Positions 13,521 to 16,107 of a stretch of DNA of 16,107 nt are shown here, piece after piece (position 1 is the stretch's first letter; each line of letters begins with the position of its first letter). Source of the stretch: CAYFQH01 sp964345215 (GTDB lineage: Bacteria; Bacillota; Clostridia; Christensenellales; Aristaeellaceae); the NCBI GenBank assembly GCA_964345215.1, contig CAYFQH010000045.1:1-16107 (forward strand). Reading direction: 5' to 3'. The translations under genes were made by a program, and so were the position numbers. A model generated the notes under the pieces. It searched no databases and was not told the DNA's origin. It was given only the letters and a program-made list of their open reading frames with translations.

Positions 13521-14324
13521 ATGCTGCCCATTGCCTATCAAATTTATTCTGCCAGGAAAGAGGCCGAAAAAGACCTGGAACACGTTTTTGAAAAAATAAG
13601 CCAAATTGGCTATAACGGAGTGGAGTTTGCCGGATTTTACGGCAAAAGTACCGATGAAATAAAGGCTCTGCTTCAAAAGTACCATCTTCAGGCCATTTCA
13701 AGCCACGTGCCGGTAGAAGCTCTTCAAAAAGACCCCTTTGGCACCATTGCTTACCATCAGCAAATTGGCTGCAAATACATTGCCATTCCCTATCTGGATG
13801 AAAAATCCCGCCCTGGGGGGCCAGCCTTTGCCGCCGCCCTAAAGTGGATACGAAAAATGGGCAAGCTGTGCAAAAAGGGCGGCATCTCCCTGTTGTACCA
13901 CAACCATGACTTTGAGTTTGACCTATTAAGCGGCCAATATGGCTTGGATTTTATGTACGATGCCATTGAGGCCAAACACCTGGGCGCCGAAGTGGATACC
14001 TGCTGGGTACATTATGCCGGGGTGAACCCCAGCGAGTACCTTAAAAAACTTGGAAGCCGGGTACCCTTGGTACACATGAAGGACTATGTGGGCAAAAAAA
14101 CCGACGAAGGTTCTCCTTATGGGTTATTAGGCGCCGGCGAAGCTAACGAAGTCCCCTTTATGTATAAGCCCCTAGGTAAAGGCATCAACGATATTAAAGC
14201 CATTGCTCAAACGGCTAAAGAAATTGGGGCCAAATGGTTTGTGGTTGAAATGGATGAATCCGTTGAAATGCCTCCCCTTGAAGCGGCCAAAATATCCTAT
14301 GACTTTTTAAAGCCCTTGGCTTAA
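13521..14324 (+). CDS. Sugar phosphate isomerase/epimerase, TIM barrel (first paralog)
   Basis: The 267-residue protein belongs to the xylose-isomerase-like TIM-barrel superfamily (AP_endonuc_2), which includes D-tagatose 3-epimerase and IolE. GVEFAGFYG at 33-41 is the usual N-terminal block. The likely metal ligands are Glu132 in YHNHDFEF, Asp159 in VDTCWVHYAG, His185 in LVHMKDYVG and Glu243 in FVVEMDE, the expected Mn/Co tetrad order. His62 (ISSH) is also conserved. AAAGGGGC precedes the ATG. Only 33 bases separate it from the oxidoreductase gene, so they are co-transcribed. The dehydrogenase/isomerase pairing recalls E. coli ycjS/ycjR-type glucoside 3-dehydrogenase and 3-keto-epimerase systems and inositol pathways. 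Its exact substrate is unknown. Confidence 0.92.
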   Translation: MLPIAYQIYSARKEAEKDLEHVFEKISQIGYNGVEFAGFYGKSTDEIKALLQKYHLQAISSHVPVEALQKDPFGTIAYHQQIGCKYIAIPYLDEKSRPGGPAFAAALKWIRKMGKLCKKGGISLLYHNHDFEFDLLSGQYGLDFMYDAIEAKHLGAEVDTCWVHYAGVNPSEYLKKLGSRVPLVHMKDYVGKKTDEGSPYGLLGAGEANEVPFMYKPLGKGINDIKAIAQTAKEIGAKWFVVEMDESVEMPPLEAAKISYDFLKPLA

Positions 14325-14333
14325 GGTTTTTGC

Positions 14334-14365
14334 AGGGTGCCCGATTTGGGCACCCTCACTTTTTA
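14334..14365 (+). terminator. Intrinsic terminator between the two isomerase genes
   Basis: AGGGTGCCC (14334-14342) pairs perfectly with GGGCACCCT (14348-14356) around GATTT, followed by CACTTTTTATTT. It sits 10 bases after the first isomerase stop, so it should lower or end transcription before the second copy. Confidence 0.75.
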
Positions 14366-14433
14366 TTTAAATCCAAATGGTTAAGTGAAGTCCGTCCATA
14401 AAAAAACCTATAAGGCAAAAGGAGAGATTGCTT

Positions 14434-15237
14434 ATGCTGCCCATTGCTTACCAGCTGTACTCTGCCCGGGAAGAGGCGGCCCTAAATCTGGAGCAGGTGT
14501 TGGCCCGCCTTCATGCCATTGGCTATGATGGGGTGGAGTTTGCAGGTTTTTACGGTAAAAGCGCTGAAGAAGTTAAATGCCTTTTGGAGAAATATCACTT
14601 AAAAGGCATTTCCAGCCACCTGGGGCTGGAGGCGGCCCAGGCGGATCCCTTTGGCGTTATTGCCTTTCACCAAAAAATAGGCTGCGAATACATTGTAATT
14701 CCCGGCCTGGATAAAAGCACCCGCCCCGGCGGCCCTAAATTTGCAGCTACCTTGCAGTTTTTATATGGCTTTGGTAAACTGTGCAAAAAGGCAGGCTTAG
14801 CGCTTTTATACCATAACCATGATTTTGAGTTTATAACCATCAGTGGCCAATACGGCTTTGATTTTATAATGGATGCCCTGCCCCAGAAGGTTTTGGCAAC
14901 CCAAATTGACACCTGCTGGGTTCACTATGCAGGCCTTGACCCCAGCGCCTATTTACTTAAATACAAAGGGCGTGCCCCCCTGGTGCATGTAAAAGACTAT
15001 GTGGGCAGCCCTTCTAACGTGGCCCTTGCTAAAGAAGGGGAAAAAGTTCAGCCGGGGGAACGGCCAGACTTTATGTATAAACCCCTGGGCCAGGGGGTAA
15101 ACCACATTGCTGCCATAGTGGAAGCTGCCTGGGAAGCAGAAACCAAGTGGCTGGTGATGGAGATGGACGATTCCCCGGAAATGCCGCCCCTTGATGCGGC
15201 TAAAATTTGTTATGACTACTTAAAAAACTTAATGTAA
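14434..15237 (+). CDS. Sugar phosphate isomerase/epimerase, TIM barrel (second paralog)
   Basis: This is a 267-residue paralog of the preceding gene, with more than half of its residues identical by eye and the same metal set: YHNHDFEF, IDTCWVHYAG, LVHVKDYVG and LVMEMDD. The ATG at 14434 is chosen because the proteins then align from residue 1 (MLPIAYQ) and AGGAG sits nine bases upstream; an in-frame TTG at 14428 is too close to that site. The main difference is the loop after LVHVKDYVG (about residues 193-215), which would cover the active site and suggests a different substrate. It follows a terminator and may depend on read-through or on a weak TATAAG box near 14409. It ends before a strong bidirectional terminator. 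Confidence 0.92.
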   Translation: MLPIAYQLYSAREEAALNLEQVLARLHAIGYDGVEFAGFYGKSAEEVKCLLEKYHLKGISSHLGLEAAQADPFGVIAFHQKIGCEYIVIPGLDKSTRPGGPKFAATLQFLYGFGKLCKKAGLALLYHNHDFEFITISGQYGFDFIMDALPQKVLATQIDTCWVHYAGLDPSAYLLKYKGRAPLVHVKDYVGSPSNVALAKEGEKVQPGERPDFMYKPLGQGVNHIAAIVEAAWEAETKWLVMEMDDSPEMPPLDAAKICYDYLKNLM

Positions 15238-15252
15238 GCAAGGCTGTCAATT

Positions 15253-15284
15253 AAAAAGGCGCCAGCAATTGCTGGCGCCTTTTT
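15253..15284. terminator. Strong bidirectional terminator
   Basis: AAAAAGGCGCCAGC (15253-15266) and GCTGGCGCCTTTTT (15271-15284) form a 14-bp perfect stem with an AATT loop and a T5 tract on both strands. It lies between the convergent isomerase (+) and phosphoribosyltransferase (-) genes and should stop both. Confidence 0.9.
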
Positions 15285-15295
15285 AACTTGTTTTG

Positions 15296-15865
15296 CTAAG
15301 GTAATGGAAAATGATCCAGGGTAACCAGGGGGATGCCCTTATAGTGGCTGCGCTTCTCCCCTTCGGTTAAGGCACAGGCGATAACGCCAATGGTAAAGCC
15401 CACTTCCTCGGCCAGGGTTAAAAAAGCGTCGATGGTGCCTCCGGTGGAAACCACATCATCCGCCAGGCATACCGTTTGCCCTTTTAGGTGGGAAAAACTT
15501 TCTTTGCCCAGCCAAAATTTTTGCTGCCTGTCGGTGGTGATAGAGAGGACATCTACCGAAATGGGATCGGTCATGTAGGGCTTTTGACTCTTTCTAAAAA
15601 CCACGTAATCATCGTGGTCAAACTGGCGGGAAAGCTCTTGAACCAGGCCAATCGCCTTGGCCTCGGCCGTAATGAAGATGGAAAAACCGTAGCCTTTTAG
15701 CTTTTCTTTTAACGAAACCGCTGCCAGCTGATTCCACCGGGCCTTGCCCAGCATATCAAAGCTATAAATCTGAAAGCCGCTGGGAAAAGTAACCAAGGGC
15801 AAATCAATGGATAAATCTTCGTGTAAGCGAACGGTATAAAAGGGGGCTTTTATTTGCTTAGCCAT
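15296..15865 (-). CDS. Purine-type phosphoribosyltransferase (adenine/xanthine PRT-like)
   Basis: The 189-residue protein is a type I phosphoribosyltransferase. The PRPP-binding signature VCLADDVVSTGGT lies at 132-144, with the Asp136-Asp137 pair and the STGGT phosphate loop. ITAEAKAIGL at 65-74 matches the EARG-type block of adenine and xanthine phosphoribosyltransferases. This predicts transfer of a phosphoribosyl group to a free purine base in the cytoplasm, though PurR-like regulators share this fold. There is no helix-turn-helix N-terminus, which favours an enzyme. AAGGAG lies about seven bases before the ATG. The gene follows a membrane-protein gene by 19 bases on the same strand, so an operon coupling base uptake with salvage is plausible. 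The exact base is not determined. Confidence 0.85.
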   Translation of the reverse strand: MAKQIKAPFYTVRLHEDLSIDLPLVTFPSGFQIYSFDMLGKARWNQLAAVSLKEKLKGYGFSIFITAEAKAIGLVQELSRQFDHDDYVVFRKSQKPYMTDPISVDVLSITTDRQQKFWLGKESFSHLKGQTVCLADDVVSTGGTIDAFLTLAEEVGFTIGVIACALTEGEKRSHYKGIPLVTLDHFPLP

Positions 15866-15884
15866 TATACTCTCCTTCTAGCAG

Positions 15885-16107
15885 TTAAACCAGGCCGATG
15901 TAAGCGCCCAAGTAGCGCATCAAAATGCCGGCCACCATACCGATAAAGGGGTTCTTCGTTAAGGCCGTAACCCCAAGGGCTACGTAGCCCTGCACAGGGG
16001 ATCCGCCGCCCAGGGCTGGGTCCATAGCAGCAACGGCAGTTAAGTTGGGAATAAAGGTAATAATAAAACCAATGACAATTAAAAAACCGGAAATGCTTTG
16101 AGCAGGT
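15885..16107 (-). CDS. Integral membrane protein, C-terminal end only (truncated by window edge)
   Basis: The last 73 codons are in the window and end at TAA (15887-15885). The peptide contains a hydrophobic helix (SISGFLIVIGFIITFIPNL), a glycine-rich loop with DPALGGGSPVQGYVALGV, and a final hydrophobic segment (FIGMVAGILMRYLGAYIGLV), typical of a multi-spanning membrane protein. I cannot assign a family with confidence. Immediately downstream on the same strand is a purine-type phosphoribosyltransferase gene (19-base gap), so a nucleobase permease is a reasonable guess, by context only. The frame is open to the window edge. Confidence 0.7.
   Translation of the reverse strand, partial: PAQSISGFLIVIGFIITFIPNLTAVAAMDPALGGGSPVQGYVALGVTALTKNPFIGMVAGILMRYLGAYIGLV

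Overview
The window looks like chromosomal DNA from a low-to-mid GC Bacillota, most likely a clostridial-type anaerobe. The reasons are a T-box leader on serS, AGGAGG-type ribosome binding sites, sigma-A promoters with many extended -10 (TGnTATAAT) boxes, and many rho-independent hairpins. I see no phage genes, transposase, CRISPR array, rRNA or tRNA. The species cannot be named from the sequence alone.

Layout. Positions 1-199 (-) hold the 5' end of a serine beta-lactamase/esterase-family gene cut by the window edge. A three-gene operon runs on the minus strand from about 4720 to 674: a membrane-anchored protein of unknown function, an MsbA/LmrA-type ABC exporter, and a GNAT acetyltransferase fused in frame to a class I mannose-6-phosphate isomerase. 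Divergent from it is mntP (+), a manganese exporter with a strong promoter. A pirin-family gene (-, probably starting at CTG) follows, then a 390-bp gene-free segment bounded by perfect 14-bp inverted repeats and full of small hairpins, then serS (-) with its serine T-box leader. Next are a large secreted protein of unknown function (-), and a pair with overlapping ends (-) encoding an AraC-type regulator and a cysteine-based tyrosine/lipid phosphatase.

Facing the AraC gene across a compact divergent promoter region is a probable sugar-conversion operon (+): a Gfo/Idh/MocA NAD(P)-dependent oxidoreductase followed by two adjacent paralogous TIM-barrel sugar isomerases/epimerases, with a terminator-like hairpin between the paralogs. 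A strong bidirectional terminator separates this from a minus-strand pair at the right edge: a purine-type phosphoribosyltransferase and the C-terminus of an integral membrane protein.

How the genes may work together: the AraC regulator probably controls the divergent dehydrogenase/isomerase genes in response to a sugar, polyol or glycoside. The dehydrogenase would make a keto-sugar, and the two isomerases would epimerise or isomerise it. The oddest features are the 390-bp inverted-repeat element with tandem hairpins (6963-7352), the GNAT-ManA fusion, the likely CTG start of the pirin gene, and the AraC-phosphatase-dehydrogenase-isomerase locus.
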